A DNA stretch of 64,000 bases from Timema cristinae (GCA_039000515.1 JBCFYV010009882.1:49329118-49393117), one strand, 5' to 3'. Numbered from the stretch's first letter, positions 44,676 to 56,978 are shown. Notes: generated by a model from the sequence alone, not told the origin. Program-made: numbers and translations.

Positions 44676-44997
44676 TTAGTTTATGACATTAGGAACTCGA
44701 AGGTTCATTGCCACACTACAAAAGTACTCTACCTATCCATATCTTGAACTAGTTCCACCCAGTCACCCTCTATACACCCTATCTCTTTCAGGTCTTTTAT
44801 AATGTTATCCCCCCACCTGCGTCTAGGTCTTCCTAATGGTTTCTTTCCATTGGGTTTGTCAGTCAGTACCTTGAACAAGGTTTTAGAGTCCCCCATTCGC
44901 GCTGCACATCATTCCCATCGTAGTCTACGAAACTTTATTACCCTAACAATATCTAGTGAGGAGTACATGGTATGTAACGCCTCATTATGGAACATTG
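44676..44997 (-). pseudogene. 3' end of a non-LTR retrotransposon ORF2 (nLTR-x), second copy
   Basis: The minus strand reads FHNEALHTMYSSLDIVRVIK, FRRLRWE-CAARMG with one stop, DSKTLFKVLTDKPNGKKPLG, RPRRRWGDNIIKDLKEIGC, DWVELVQDMDR and, after a stop and shift, the equivalent of MNLRVPNVI ending in TAA at 44676-44678. This is the least frame-damaged of the three nLTR-x copies and shows the arrangement without the 46-bp array. It is 5' truncated at about 44997, so RT and endonuclease are absent. Confidence 0.88.
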
Positions 44998-45072
44998 AAT
45001 GAATATCTTAACTCAATGAACATCAATATCAAGTTAAAACCAGCACACGCCACCAGGAAAAGTTTTTTTTTA

Positions 45073-45325
45073 TCACTGCATCTTACTACCCGTTCGGGTT
45101 GTTCTGTTTATACGCTTGCGTACTAGATATGCCAATGGTTTTAGGAACTAGGAGGGTTATATTTAGAGGAACTGTACCCTCATTTGTGTGTAATGAAAGG
45201 GGAAAGACATTTAATAAAAACCACCCTCAGTATACCTGAGATTTAAAACTCGAACTGCCCATCATTGGTAGTCTAGTCTGCTGCGAGAGTAGTGCCTTAG
45301 ACTATGTGGCCAGTGAAGCTGGTAT
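45073..45325 (-). mobile_element. SINE-C, full length with a small insertion
   Basis: On the minus strand: CAGCTTCACTGGCCACATAG, a decayed B box, GGGTGGTTTTTATTAAATG, and the tail CCCGAACGGGTAGTAAGATGC. In the tail AACAG is inserted between GCGTATA and ACCCG. The palindromic core ACCCGAACGGGT is perfect. Confidence 0.88.
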
Positions 45326-45339
45326 GGTTTATTTTACTG

Positions 45340-45600
45340 TGCGAGCTGGAAAACTAAAATATTCCACACTTTCATGGCCAATTCACCACTCGTGGTGATT
45401 GGCGACTCGGTTGCTCACGCCAGCGCTGGACTACCGAAAACAACAACCTTGAATGAAGTTACTCGCACGGAATAGCGCGTCGTGTTCAGTCGTACGTCAG
45501 ACGCGATTACCACCGTTAGCGAAATATTGGTCTGGCTTATTCAATATTGAATCATTTACATTTTATAGAAGAGAGGAACTGGGGAGGTAGCCACTTAACC
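45340..45600. other. GC-richer block with a CCAAT-containing palindrome
   Basis: GCCAATTCACCAC at 45377 and GTGGTGATTGGC, ending at 45403, form a 12-13 bp stem with a two-base centre, so that a CCAAT box faces an inverted CCAAT box. CpG is frequent in the following 120 bases. It could be a promoter fragment. No transcript can be inferred. Confidence 0.35.
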
Positions 45601-45800
45601 AATTAAACAAGTTAAGAAACTATTTTATTTTAGTATAATTCACTTTAATTTGTGTAACGTAATAAATATATCTAAAATTTATATTAACCAACCTTTCATT
45701 TTAAACTAACTTGATGACCTAGTGTGTGTCATTACTTTCCAACTAACTTGACTAACTAAATAGTTTAAAGCTAACAAAACATTTCAAATACAAATATAAT
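45601..45800. other. AT-rich spacer
   Basis: Nothing recognised. Confidence 0.4.
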
Positions 45801-45807
45801 AATAATG

Positions 45808-45843
<36 letters not shown>

Positions 45844-46090
45844 TTCACCGCGTCTTACTACCCGTTCGGGTTATACGCTTTTAAGTACTAATTACGCTAA
45901 TGGAATGGGAATTGGGAAGGTTGAATTAGAAGAAGCGAACCCGCATTTGCGTGGAGAGAGAGAGTGAAAAGCCATTTAGGAAAAACCTCTCCCAGTTCAC
46001 ACGACCGAGATTCGAACCTTGATCTCCCCGTACTCAGCAGTCGAGCTCAACACGACTAGCGCGTTAGCCAACTACGCCGCCGAGGCAGGT
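45801..46090 (-). mobile_element. SINE-B, full length
   Basis: On the minus strand: ACCTGCCTCGGCGGCGTAG, B box GGTTCGAATCTCGG, body, an undamaged tail (AACCCGAACGGGTAGTAAG) and (TAA)n seen as TTA repeats to 45843. AAATATAAT at 45792-45800 and 46093-46101 may be the target-site duplication. Confidence 0.95.
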
Positions 46091-46515
46091 AAAAATATAA
46101 TTATTACTCCCACTCCCAAACAAACACATTATGTTTTACTATAATTATATAATATAAACATGTCCAAGGGTGATAACAATTTTTAAAAAGTTTGAAACAT
46201 AATTTTTGACACAATCACAATCTCAAATACACTTAAATTAGTTTTCATACCTCTTAAACGAAATGTAACATTAACTATGAAACTGCTTACTTAGGTGGCA
46301 GCGTGGCTTATGGTAGTGGCTTTCAACCCGGGAAACACGATTAATATATACATTCATTTATTATTATTTAATATATTATTTAGGAGTAATATAGTGTATG
46401 TATCTTAGATGTATATTATTGAATACTAATATGTATATTTCAATATTCTCCAAGAAATTGGGGGCTACAAAGTAAAAAGAAAAATATACCTGTGGTAAGA
46501 GAACAATAAAGATTT
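46091..46515. other. AT-rich non-coding stretch
   Basis: TTAGGTGGCAGCGTGGCTTA at about 46292 recalls a SINE-C head but nothing follows. Otherwise empty. Confidence 0.45.
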
Positions 46516-46745
46516 AATGCCGCTGGTCTAAGATATCACTAGCGTAATAGTCTGCACCACCTATGATGGGAAGATTAGGGTTATATTCGCAGTCGGGTGT
46601 ACTTAGAGTGGTTGGCCCTTAATGGATGTCTAATCTACCTCCACGAAAATTCGGGTGCACTTTCTTTAAAATCAACCTTTCTTATCCCTAATACGTTAGC
46701 GTATTTAGTAAATACCCTGAATGGGTAGTGAGACACACTGACAAA
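46516..46745 (+). mobile_element. SINE-C
   Basis: CGCTGGTCTAAGATATCAC (A-box area), a weak B box (GGGTTATATTCGCAGTCGG), CCTCCACGAAAATTCGGG, and the tail CCCTGAATGGGTAGTGAGAC. The central tail is a little shortened. Confidence 0.8.
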
Positions 46746-47359
46746 AATTAAATAAAAATAATATATAATGTGTTTTTAAATATTTTTTTAAAATCCTGAA
46801 TAATTTTCTAGTTCACTCTTAAGCGTTGATATGCATCATGATAAAATCATTATTTAAAAAATAAGAATGAAACAGACCAAAATTATCCTCTTTCTCACTT
46901 GTCGAAGCTAGATATGTTCTTCTTCCAAACAATAATGCCAGTTTTAAGTGGAATTAAAATAAATAATATCTTACTTAGAAATTCAAAAAATAGTTTATAT
47001 TTATTCTGTAAAACTTATATTGTGTACCAAAGTTGATAATTAAAATATTTAATCAGTGCATTAAAATAACTCATCCCAGTGGATAACCTTGAGCAGATTA
47101 TTCATTTTACTTAAGCTAAGATTTGTCTAGGTAAATAATGAATCTGTATTTATCAGGGTTTCTTTATATTTCAGTTGTAATTTAGGTAGTGCTTTATTTT
47201 AAAAAAAAAGTAACATCAAGATTGACATTTTAATATCTTATCTTTTGGCGGAATCAAGGTATTAAAATCTTTGTGCTCACTCACTTTTGAAAAAAAACCT
47301 TATCTAGTCAACATTTTCATAATAGCACCCAAAATTATTTTTAATTTCTCACTATCTTA
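46746..47359. other. AT-rich non-coding stretch
   Basis: Nothing recognised. Confidence 0.5.
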
Positions 47360-48600
47360 CAGGTAAAGAAAGTATTGTGATCTCCAAAAAAATGGAACTT
47401 GAGATTTTGATGAATCTCGACGTTTCATAACCCCCCTTCCCCTCCCCGAATCCGAAAAAGTGGTTTTTGAATGTCTGTCTGGCTGTCTGTCTGTACCTAC
47501 AAATAGAGCCTAAACTATTTTACCGATCGGTCTAAAACTTGGTATCTAACGTTTTCATAGGGTTGCTCCAAGGAGTTTTTGGAATTGGATACCTAGCCCT
47601 AAAATTAAAGGTAGTTTAAAATAGGGAAAAAAGAGAAAAAGTTGATTTTCTCATAATCAGCTCTAATGATTTTGATTAAATTTCATTTATAAACATTTAT
47701 AAATATTACAAACAAAATGGCTACCCTCAATATTTCGGCAAAATGACTTTAAGGGCTCCGGTCCGATTCGTAAATTCTTATCTTTTATCATATCTCACAA
47801 ACGATCTGAGATATGAAATTACTTATCACTGCAAATATGTCGATGTATTTCCAATACAAATATTTCATTCGAAACATATTTTTATAAAACAAATAACTTT
47901 CAAGCTATACTTTTCTAATACTAAAGGTAAAGTATTGCGACCGTAGAAAAAATCTAACATGAAACGTTGATGGATGTCGACGTATCATGACCACACTAAC
48001 CCTCAAAAGTGGTATTTGCAATTCCATCTGTCTGTGTGTATTTTTAACCCAAAATTGAAAGTAGTTTAATATAAAGAGAAGAAACTATTTTCTCAAAATC
48101 GGCTATAACGATTTTGATTAAAATTCTTATATAGGCGTTGACTAAGATTATAAATAAACTGGAAATTTTAATTTTCCCATGAAAATGACTTTTAGGTTAC
48201 TTTTCAAAAGTGGAAATTTACGTATCTACGCCACAATTTGAGATATTAAATAACTTATCACTGCAAAATGTAGTACAATTAAAAATAAACAATTTGTATA
48301 TGAAATATATTTTCATAAAACCAGTTTTTTCTGAGATATTGGCAAATATATTAATGAAATTTTTTGAGCTGTAGTTGTTAAGAGATAATACTTAAGTTTT
48401 AAAGCAATAATTCTCTAATGCTATTGAGTAAGAAATGAGCAAGTCTCTCAAAAAGTATATATTGGCTTCCTTTCAACCTCTTAGTGGAAATGTTTGTACA
48501 ACAATTATCTATCTCTATCATTTTAGATTCAATAGTTAATATTTACCTATTTTATCTTTATGACATACTTTGTGATGCTATGGGCTTATAGGCCTATATA
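47360..48600 (+). repeat. Dispersed long repeat LR1, copy 2, with a duplicated module
   Basis: The first module is present twice, at about 47360-47924 and 47925-48370. Both begin GGTAAAG(AAA)GTATTG-GA and contain GGATGTCGACGTATCATGACC-like, CTGTCTGTCTG-like and GATTTTGATTAAA words. The second module has lost part of the centre. A weaker 3' module (GACATACTTTGTGATGC) follows to about 48600. The 67-codon frame at 47743-47946 is an artefact. Confidence 0.75.
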
Positions 48601-49108
48601 TTCATTTACTCGTGATTGAAGAGTTTTCAAAACAGTATATTTTGTTTTTGAGTAGGAGCTGCATCAAACAGAATTAGAATAAGGTTCAACAAAACAAAAT
48701 CAAATCATATCATATCTATATAGGTTGCGTCCTTCATTCAAATGTTCACATATTCACAATTTCCTGTAGTTATATAGTTACCTACTATCCAAACGACGAT
48801 CATTTTATATTCATTTCACCCAAACAGGACGCTCAAACAATATTCAATGCAGTAGTATTTTCATTTATTTAATCTAATAAGCAATATTTTTTAAACAAGT
48901 TCGACAGCCATTTTGATTAAAGATTAGATTTTCATTAATAATATGAGTTATACCATTTTTAAAGGGTTACAAAATTGAATCGTTTGATTGGTAAACGTAA
49001 TGTTGTGTGGAATGTTTGGCATCAGAATATTGGAGAATATGTATATATAGTTTTATAAATATAAAAAAAGTAATCTAAACCAGATGTTTAATGATATTAT
49101 AACATAAA
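48601..49108. other. AT-rich non-coding stretch
   Basis: Nothing recognised. Confidence 0.5.
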
Positions 49109-49240
49109 TATGTACGACACCTTAACTCTATTGATTGCTCGCCTGTCATTTGAGTTAAGGGTCCCAGTTTTACTCTCGGCACTGGAATGAATTTGGGTAA
49201 TCCCATTTAAAAGTGATAAATTTATGACTATAGGTCAAGG
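49109..49240 (+). mobile_element. SINE-E copy
   Basis: ACGACACCTTAACTCTATTGA, GGTCCCAGTTTTACTCTCGG and GGGTAATCCCATTTAAAAGTG match the copy at 29105 in order and spacing. The B box has changed from GGTTCACTTCC to AGTTTTACTCT. Confidence 0.5.
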
Positions 49241-50389
49241 TGTTGTCTAAAGTAAAGTTATTAGATAAGTCATGATCTAATGAAATTAGTTGGTTCAAAG
49301 ATTGACATATAATTTCCTTTGAAAAAACCAGTAGAAATTTATGATTAAAAGTTTATTTAGAGAGTAGCTTCGTATCGTAAACTATAAAAAGATTATATTT
49401 TAAGTAAGGACTGTTGAAATGCAAGACATCAAAGCGCTATATATATAGTTATATTCATTTAACATTTTCCATTTTATTATCTTTTACAAAATTTTAAGCC
49501 TGCTAGTTTATATATTTATTAACACTTTTAGCAAAATTTTGGAAGCATTGTATTTTATTGGTATAGGAATAAGTTTGGTTATTATGAGTAAATTACCTAG
49601 AATTCACCTAGAAATAAGGTGGATAGATTCTTTAGTGATAAATTCTACTTTTGTGCACCTGGATGAAATAAAACTCAAGTCCCCACCAGTTGTGTCAAAG
49701 TCATGCACACCAGTAGATCAAGCTGGAACTCAAACAAATATTCTGATTTTTGCCTTAAACCATCCAACTTCTAAGTTGGGCCTAACATTTTGAATTTAAA
49801 AAAATAAACACAGCTGTAAGGTAATCTGAGGTAAACAGAGAACTTCTCTAAATTTTATGATACTTTATTTACGATCATTCCCTTCTGGTCAATTATTTTT
49901 AAAGGTTTTAAACGTGATGGTTGCTAATCCAAGGTTTTTATTTAAATTTATTAGATTGGCTTAAAGAGGTTTGACATAATAACTGTCATTCTGTTATATG
50001 ATTCAAATCATTTGGCAAACCTAATAATTCAATTACTTTAAACTTTTACCAATACAAAATTACTCAAATTTTTTTAATAATTTTATTTTCTCCTTCATCG
50101 TAGTACCATCCCATTAATTTGTTATTTTTGTTAGAACACTAATTTATGAATTATTATGGCTGAAAGTGAAACATTATAGTAGTACGATAAATATAAATTC
50201 TTAATTTTGGATATTTTTAGTTAAAAGAAATAATTCTTATATTTACAATACAAAGCCTCAATTCAAGATTTTAAAAAATGATTCTTGGTATGAAAAGGAA
50301 ATTCTCATTAAAAACACATTTTTAGAAATAAAAGTGTATAATCCTATATATATTTTGAGGACTTACATTATATAAACCATTTAATAATT
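49241..50389. other. AT-rich non-coding stretch
   Basis: An 84-codon plus-strand frame at 49539-49793 has a mixed composition but no family I recognise; probably chance. Confidence 0.45.
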
Positions 50390-50683
50390 ATTATTATTAC
50401 TAGCACCAAGTCTTACTAACCGTTCGGGTTATACGCACTTACGCTAATGTGTAATGGTATGGTGATTGTGAGATGAAATGGAGGACCTACAGTTTAACGT
50501 GGGGTCCGAACCACGGTAGAGGCCTGGCTTTCCACACATTCACAAGTTGTGATTAAAATACATATTGTCAGAGGGGAAGGAAGGGTTTGGCAATCAGATA
50601 GATCTGTGCCGGGACCGATGATTGAGCCCTAGACCCCCAGCACAGAAGTATAACACCCTACATCTAGACCACCAGGTCACCTC
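50390..50683 (-). mobile_element. SINE-A, full length
   Basis: On the minus strand: GAGGTGACCTGGTGGTCTAG, a B box GGGCTCAATCATCGG, full body including the GTATTTTAATCACAACTTG linker, tail AACCCGAACGGTTAGTAAG and a short TAA/TAAT end. The flanks are TTATTA-rich and hide any duplication. Confidence 0.93.
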
Positions 50684-51947
50684 GAAAAACATATAATTAT
50701 TATTGAACAATAAAAAAACAAAAATCCACGTTATGATTAAATTTACTCAAAACAAACTAATGTATTCATATAAGCTTGGAAAACAAAAAGAAATACAAAT
50801 AGTATTCCTAACATTATAAATTATTCTGTTTGACTTTATTTACGATGTTGGTCTAATGTTTCATCGTAACATCTAAAAGTAAGTCTAGGCGTACAAGGTT
50901 ATCATTTGTTATATCTTATCAAAATTACATCATTTTTGTAAGTATTGCCTATAGCATGGACGTGGAGAAAAAATCATATCGTATGTTTATGCTCATCTAG
51001 TGAATAAGATTTTCTTCTAAAAATTATATATAGATATTAATTTGCTATCCCATTTTCGGTAAATTAAATTATGATAAAATTCCTGAGCCAATCATTTAAA
51101 AGGCTAGGGGCGAGGGTGCCGGAAAAAATATTAGCTGCCAACGAAAACATGATTTTATTAACGACTTTCAATATTTTCTGCTGCGTGCATAGTGCCTTTA
51201 ATTATGTGTTTACTTTACCCTAGAAATGACAAAAATAAGGGTTTCCATGGTTATGTAAACAAATAATATACATATAGATGAACCACTCTGCACACAGCAG
51301 AAAATTTGGATATTCACATGTTAAGTTGTATTTTAGCATATACAATTTTTATTTCTCTTTGGTTAAAAATGTTAGCAAATCAATACTTACTAAAAAGGTA
51401 AGGCGCAAAAATTAGAAAATTTAATCTAAAAATGCATATATACTAAACAAGCTAATGATAATATTTGCGTTATTGTTAGTTCTTCTTCTCTATCTTTATG
51501 CATTTGATTCTGATCACAGAATTGCTGTCATAATAGCTAATACACATTCTACCGATATTATTTGATTGAAGGAGTTAATTTGCCAGAATATGCAAATGTT
51601 ATGCACTTGCGTAGTTAAAATTATTGTGTTTTTTTATTTCATCTGTACAATAAATCTTTGTTTACATCACCCTGAAAAAATACCATAATAAAATATCCAA
51701 AAATAATTTCAATCCACTAGTATTATATAAAAGGCAAATAAAATGAAGTCTACCAACGTAGTCATATTGAATAGTAGTGGTTCAAATTGGATAAAGAGCA
51801 GATCGACGATGGGAGGGGGGAGTCCCCTACCTCCCCAATGATAAGGCGGGACGAAAACATTAAAATCTAGCCGATATAAGCACAGCTCAGTGGATCAACC
51901 AAAAAGGTGGCATGAATAGAGCCAGACGAACGGTCAAGATCTTATAA
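50684..51947. other. AT-rich non-coding stretch
   Basis: Nothing recognised apart from a G-run (GGGAGGGGGGAGTCCCC) at about 51810-51827. Confidence 0.5.
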
Positions 51948-52127
51948 TATACCTGGAAAATTCAGAGTGTGGTGTTGCAAAGCGTGTTAGGGGTAAATGT
52001 CAGTATCAATGTTGCATCTAAACAGGACATGGCTGAGGAAAACTCTGGTGGAAGCAGACTGTTTGGCTTGGCTCTTCTGCAGGTCGACAAACATATCATT
52101 TTAGACTTACAACAACTAATGGAGTGA
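51948..52127 (+). other. Short open frame with coding-like composition
   Basis: It is open from just after a stop at 51945-51947 to TGA at 52125. The peptide contains LGVNVSINVASKQDMAEENS and GGSRLFGLALLQVDKHIILD. It is preceded by TTCAG at 51961-51965, a possible acceptor with only a weak pyrimidine tract, and CTGCAG/GTCGAC at 52078-52085 is a poor donor. I do not recognise it. It could be an exon, a transposon fragment or chance. Confidence 0.25.
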
Positions 52128-53519
52128 TTAACCAAAACTAGCAAAAACAGAATGACCATGTAATAACAACTTATAGAATACATTTAAGAACTATTATAAA
52201 TCTATTATTATAAATAACCATTTGTTTTATTTATATTTACATTTATTTCTATCTTATTTCCAGGAGTCCAGGATGACCTTAAAACAACAATTTTGAGATT
52301 TTTTTTTTAAATCCGGAAGAGCACAGGCCCCTTCTCATAAACTTGGGGATATTTTCTTCCCTATTCCAGATCCCCACTAAGAGTTCCAGCCCAAAAAAAA
52401 AAAAAAAAAATTGTTCCTTATACCCGCCCCTGAAAAGGATACCTTACCCGCTGTTACATTATTACCATGTAAATCGAATTATACTGTTCTAAAACACTTA
52501 TGAGTTAATCTATAAATAAATTATTACTAAGAACTTTAGCAAAGAAAGAATGTATTTATTTAATTATTCTCACTGCTAGGATTAATGCAGACTTTTGTTA
52601 GATAACCATTGTGAGATACTTTATCAAAGAGTTGCCATTCATGTCATTTAGTGGCCAATGTTTAGGAAATGAACCATTTGTCGAAAGCAAAATTACATTG
52701 TGTGTTTTATAATTTATTGTTGCGTTGTGTTATATGTGTACAAAGTATATTCTCATAATTATGGCATAACGAATCGTAAAGCGAGGAAAAAACCAAACTT
52801 CGGATTCATTGTGAACATTTCATTACTTATTCCATGCGAGTCATAATGTACTAATTTCTTTAATTAATGCATTACATTAAAGGTTCTCCATTTAGAATAT
52901 TTTTTTATGATCTTAGTTAAAAATCTTTTTCTACTTTCTTTGATGTAATTCGAAATTGATAAAATTATATATTATTTTTTATCCATTAAAACGTTCCAAA
53001 TGGACCTGCCTAAAAATTCTTGTGCTCCCAATTTATAGTAAACTATTTATTCTCATTTGACTTTCAAGAACAACGCAGTTTCTACACCACCTTCTTAGCA
53101 GTCAGATGAACAATTTCTTTTGAGAACACTTTTTTTTCTAAAACTATTATTTTATTTCATCTCTACTCGATTTTATATTTTTTTGGCGGATTACTAATGC
53201 GGACAAGTGAATTTAATCTTCTTTCAAAATTATTTGAAATATTTGTGGCAATCGTGTCGATACCAAAATTATTTTATTTTTTGATTATACCAATTAACTT
53301 GACAATGGTTAAACAAATACAATTATTTTAAAGTAAATTGCTTGGGAAAATTATTATTCACTGGTGAAATTAAAGCTGTAACTTTTTACTACTACTAACT
53401 TAAGGTTAAATAAGACTTAATATACTTTTTGAATATATTTAAGATGCTTAAGTTATTTAATGTGCACTTTCTGAATCGATGAGAGCAAAAGGACGTAGCA
53501 ATTTGTACAAGAAAGGTAT
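52128..53519. other. AT-rich non-coding stretch
   Basis: An 18-A run at 52393-52410 is the only landmark. Confidence 0.5.
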
Positions 53520-53710
53520 TTTCACATAACTTCCAGGGTTATTTAACATACCCTAATCGACATGGGACCAAAGAATATACTTCCCCTCCAAAGGAAGTTG
53601 TGTTACTGATTCAAATCGTGCAAGAAAAATCCATCAATCCCGGCTGGGTTTAAACCCATGAACATTGGGTCCTGAGGCAAGCAATTTATCCCAAGACCCC
53701 CGAGGTCAAC
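53520..53710 (-). mobile_element. SINE-D copy
   Basis: On the minus strand: GTTGACCTCGGGGGTCTTGG, GATAAATTGCTTGCCTCAGG, GGGTTTAAACCCAGCCGGG (B box with a changed core), TTTTTCTTGCACGATTTGAA, AACTTCCTTTGGAGGGG. The end block beyond AAATAACCCTGGAAG is missing or lost, so this copy is shorter than the two at 11.1-11.9 kb. Confidence 0.78.
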
Positions 53711-54267
53711 AGCTTTAATTCAAATACTGTATATAAACGATATGAAATAAAAGACATAATAAAATAAAAAAAGATCAGTTTTAAGTAAATACAGAATGTA
53801 AAGAATCACATTTTGAAAAATTTCAATTCCAGGGCTATTTTATGCAAAAGTAAACCACCTAAATTTCTAGCAACTAATATTAACTAGTTGATTCTTTCAT
53901 CCAATAATTTTATTTAGGGAAGAGGTAGGTAAGGCCCATAGTGGTAAATATGAACGTCCAATTCATTTAGCCAAGAAAATAAAAAATAGAGACTATAAAA
54001 AAAATATTTCAATATTACTGGACCATCAAAAATTATTTGGAGGCCTGATACTAACTAAAAAGAATTAACTATTGCGTTACCCAGCTTGATTACAATTAAT
54101 ATAGCTTAGCTAGGCCTCTATATTAAATTACTTAGTGTTTTTGGTGATACGTATAAATCTACCACAAAGAGAATACATTTAATATGTATAAACATTATTC
54201 ACACTGGTGAGGATATGGACATTTCTGTCTTATTATAAAATCGATAAGACAAAAGTAATAATATTTC
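53711..54267. other. AT-rich non-coding stretch
   Basis: Nothing recognised. Confidence 0.5.
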
Positions 54268-54279
54268 TTTAGCTCACAG

Positions 54280-54553
54280 GGTGACCTGGTGGTCTAGGGG
54301 TAAGGTGTCAGATTTCTGTGCTGGCAGCCGGGGTTCAATTCTCGGTCCCGGCACAGATTTATCTGATTTCCAAACCCTTCCTTCACCTCTGACAAGACAT
54401 CTTGTGAATGTGGGGAATGCCAGGCTTCCACCGTGGTTCGGATTCCACGTTAAACTGTAGGTCCTTCATTTCATCTCACAATCACCCTACCATTACACAT
54501 TAGCGTAAGTGCGTATAACCCGAACTAGTAGTAAGACGCGGTGCTAATAATAA
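54280..54553 (+). mobile_element. SINE-A, full length, perfect 12-bp target-site duplication (type copy)
   Basis: A pol III-type tRNA-derived retroposon. A box TGGTCTAGGGG at 54290-54300, B box GGTTCAATTC at 54332-54341, body with CACCTCTGACAAGACATCTTG and GGTTCGGATTCCACG, tail AACCCGAACTAGTAGTAAGAC and a short TAATAATAA end. TTTAGCTCACAG at 54268-54279 and 54554-54565 proves insertion by retroposition and fixes both ends. This copy lacks the GTGTATTAATCACAACTTG linker found at 42489 and 3476, so two sub-types of SINE-A exist here. Confidence 0.98.
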
Positions 54554-54565
54554 TTTAGCTCACAG

Positions 54566-55660
54566 CCATGTATCAAATCTAAGAATCTGTAAAACATTTT
54601 ATATAGAAAATCCTAGAAATAATTCATTTACTTTTTTATCCATTCCAATCATGAAGACTTTAATGTAGACACTATATGAATAAATAGGATAATCAGACTC
54701 TTATTTCATTCAATAATTGGGAACTTCCCACTTCTTCAGAGTGAAGACAGTAAACTACAAAAAAATACAGATATAGAAGTAGTCTCCGTTTCATAATAAG
54801 TGATATTTTAAAACTAAATTTGGTTTCAAGATTTATGAAATATCATGTTAGGGATTATCATCCAATATTCTAATTAATATACTTGTCAAGTTTGTAACTA
54901 ATACAAATATAGGTTGTTTTTTTTCCTTTGAAGCTTTAAGAACCAATACAAGTATCAACTTGTATCAACCTAAGTACTACATTTTATAGATTTAAAATCT
55001 AAGCCTTTTTAAAAATGTATTACTCATTTATTTTTTTAGCTTTATTTTTTTAAATAATATATGTATTTGACTTTTTTTTAAATGTGTAAACATTTTATTT
55101 TAAATTTAGAGCAATTTATTGTAAGTGTGTTTTGCAAACTGTTAATTACTGTCAAGAATACTTAGTTTGTATCAATTCTCAACTTGTCATCTATAAATTA
55201 TTGTTCTACACTCTTTTAACCAAATCATTTTAAAAAATTCATCGCTCTTCAAAACCACGGTCACTGTTCTAATATGACTCAGTTAGTTCGTAAAAAAAAT
55301 TTACATAACTAATACTATTAATACTTGGAAATATAAGATATCATTATTATGATTGGTTTAATTGTTTTCCCTAATTTAACAAACATTTTCCAACCACAGT
55401 GGAATCAGCACACAACTTAATTAGCATAGGACCATATAAGTAACATCCGGAAATTGTACTCTTTAGATAACCGGGCCAAGCTATAGAATATACCAATAAA
55501 TAGTTCATTACTTTCAGCCCAGACTGGTCTCAAACCCGTGTCCTAAAGTTGAAATCCCTAACCACTCGTGCTTTGGAAAGTATCCAATGTATTGAGATTT
55601 AAGAGGGATGGAGGATTATTCAATTGAGTGCTTCTTAAGTAAAGCATTACCAATTAACTA
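54566..55660. other. AT-rich stretch with one tRNA-like remnant
   Basis: On the minus strand at about 55495-55580, CACGAGTGGTTAGGGATTTC and ACGGGTTTGAGACCAGTCTG are an A-box and B-box pair about 30 bases apart. It is probably a decayed SINE head; the family is unclear. The rest is empty. Confidence 0.4.
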
Positions 55661-55664
55661 ATAC

Positions 55665-56130
55665 AGTGTTATCCAAATGGTGGCCCGCCAGCCAAATGCA
55701 GCCCACGCTCATTGAAAATGTGTGGCATATGTGAAATAAGTAGTGACTCAAATAAACATATTTATTTAATGGTCAGGATTGCATTTTACTGTACATTTAT
55801 TTGATTAATAAAAACATGCATAAATAATAAATTTAAATTTATAATTATGAGTGGGTTTGTGAAAGTGTGTATGAGTAAATAACAAATTTCAAAGTACATT
55901 TTTGGGGGATTAATAAAAATGTTTTGTGGTAAATTTTAAAGATTCTCCTAACACAAAAAAACATACAATTTAAATATAGGTATTGAAAATAATTGTTTAC
56001 TAATTCTTCTTTGTGGGTATATATTATTAAGTTGATAGGATAGTTAAAAATATATTCAGCCCACGGTGCAAACTGATTATCAGATTTGGCGCTTGAGATG
56101 AAAAATGTTGGACCACCTTTATTTAATATT
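55665..56130. mobile_element. Possible hAT-like remnant
   Basis: CAAATGGTGGCCCGCCAGCC near 55674 is opposed by the reverse complement of the right part, TAAAGGTGGTCCAACATTTT, with further GCGCCAAATC-type words inside. The terminal match is short and I could find no 8-bp duplication, so this is only a suggestion. The interior is AT-rich and non-coding. Confidence 0.3.
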
Positions 56131-56939
56131 TATCTTAGAATTGAAATAAATACTCTTTATAAATTATAGGTGAACATAAACTCTTAATTACATGTTGTTG
56201 TATATTAACTATCTATAACACAATATAATGTTTATTAGTGCTTGGAACCTCACCTAGACTGAGCTTCCAAAGAATTAAAAAAAACTAAATTCAATCGTAA
56301 TTTGAACAGACGAGCTCTAATCTTTATGCCAGGGTGAAAGGGAACTCAAATTAATGTCCATATTTTTTGTAGTTTTTATAAAATAAACATTTTTGGTCAA
56401 AATTATTCAAATGTTGCTTAATTAGATAAGTTTGGTTTAATTTTCTACACATCTTAATATCAACAATTCTTGAATACTAGTCAAGGGCATCGTGGAATTT
56501 GAACACAACTACCCATCTAAACAATTTTTCGTAAAATGCAAATAATGCTCATGAAATACACTCAAGTACTGTTATGATAACTAACCATACGTGAAAAATA
56601 CCCAAATATACTGAAGATTTATTTTATTCGTTTTGCAAAAAGGGTTTTTCAGTATAGAAAGGTCGAAATCTATATTTATCTAATCCAAATCTCAAATTTT
56701 CTTTCGAAGCTCTAATACAAATTCGTATCCTTTAATCTTTAAAAATGTAAAATTTTAATGAAAGGGAAATTATTTAAAATTCAAATTAATAGTGGTTGTT
56801 TAAACCCAAGAGAACACTTGTTATATAAATTAATTTTAGTATTACTATGTTGTCATTTTTTTGTTATTTTATTAATTTTGGACTCACACAAGTCTATATA
56901 ATTCACTTTACCAAATGATTAAAATTGTTGTTTGAATTT
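56131..56939. other. AT-rich non-coding stretch
   Basis: Nothing recognised. Confidence 0.5.
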
Positions 56940-56944
56940 ATACA

Positions 56945-56978
<34 letters not shown>

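Noticed and set aside
47743..47946. 67-codon frame
   Set aside because: It lies wholly inside LR1 and is not kept in the other copies.
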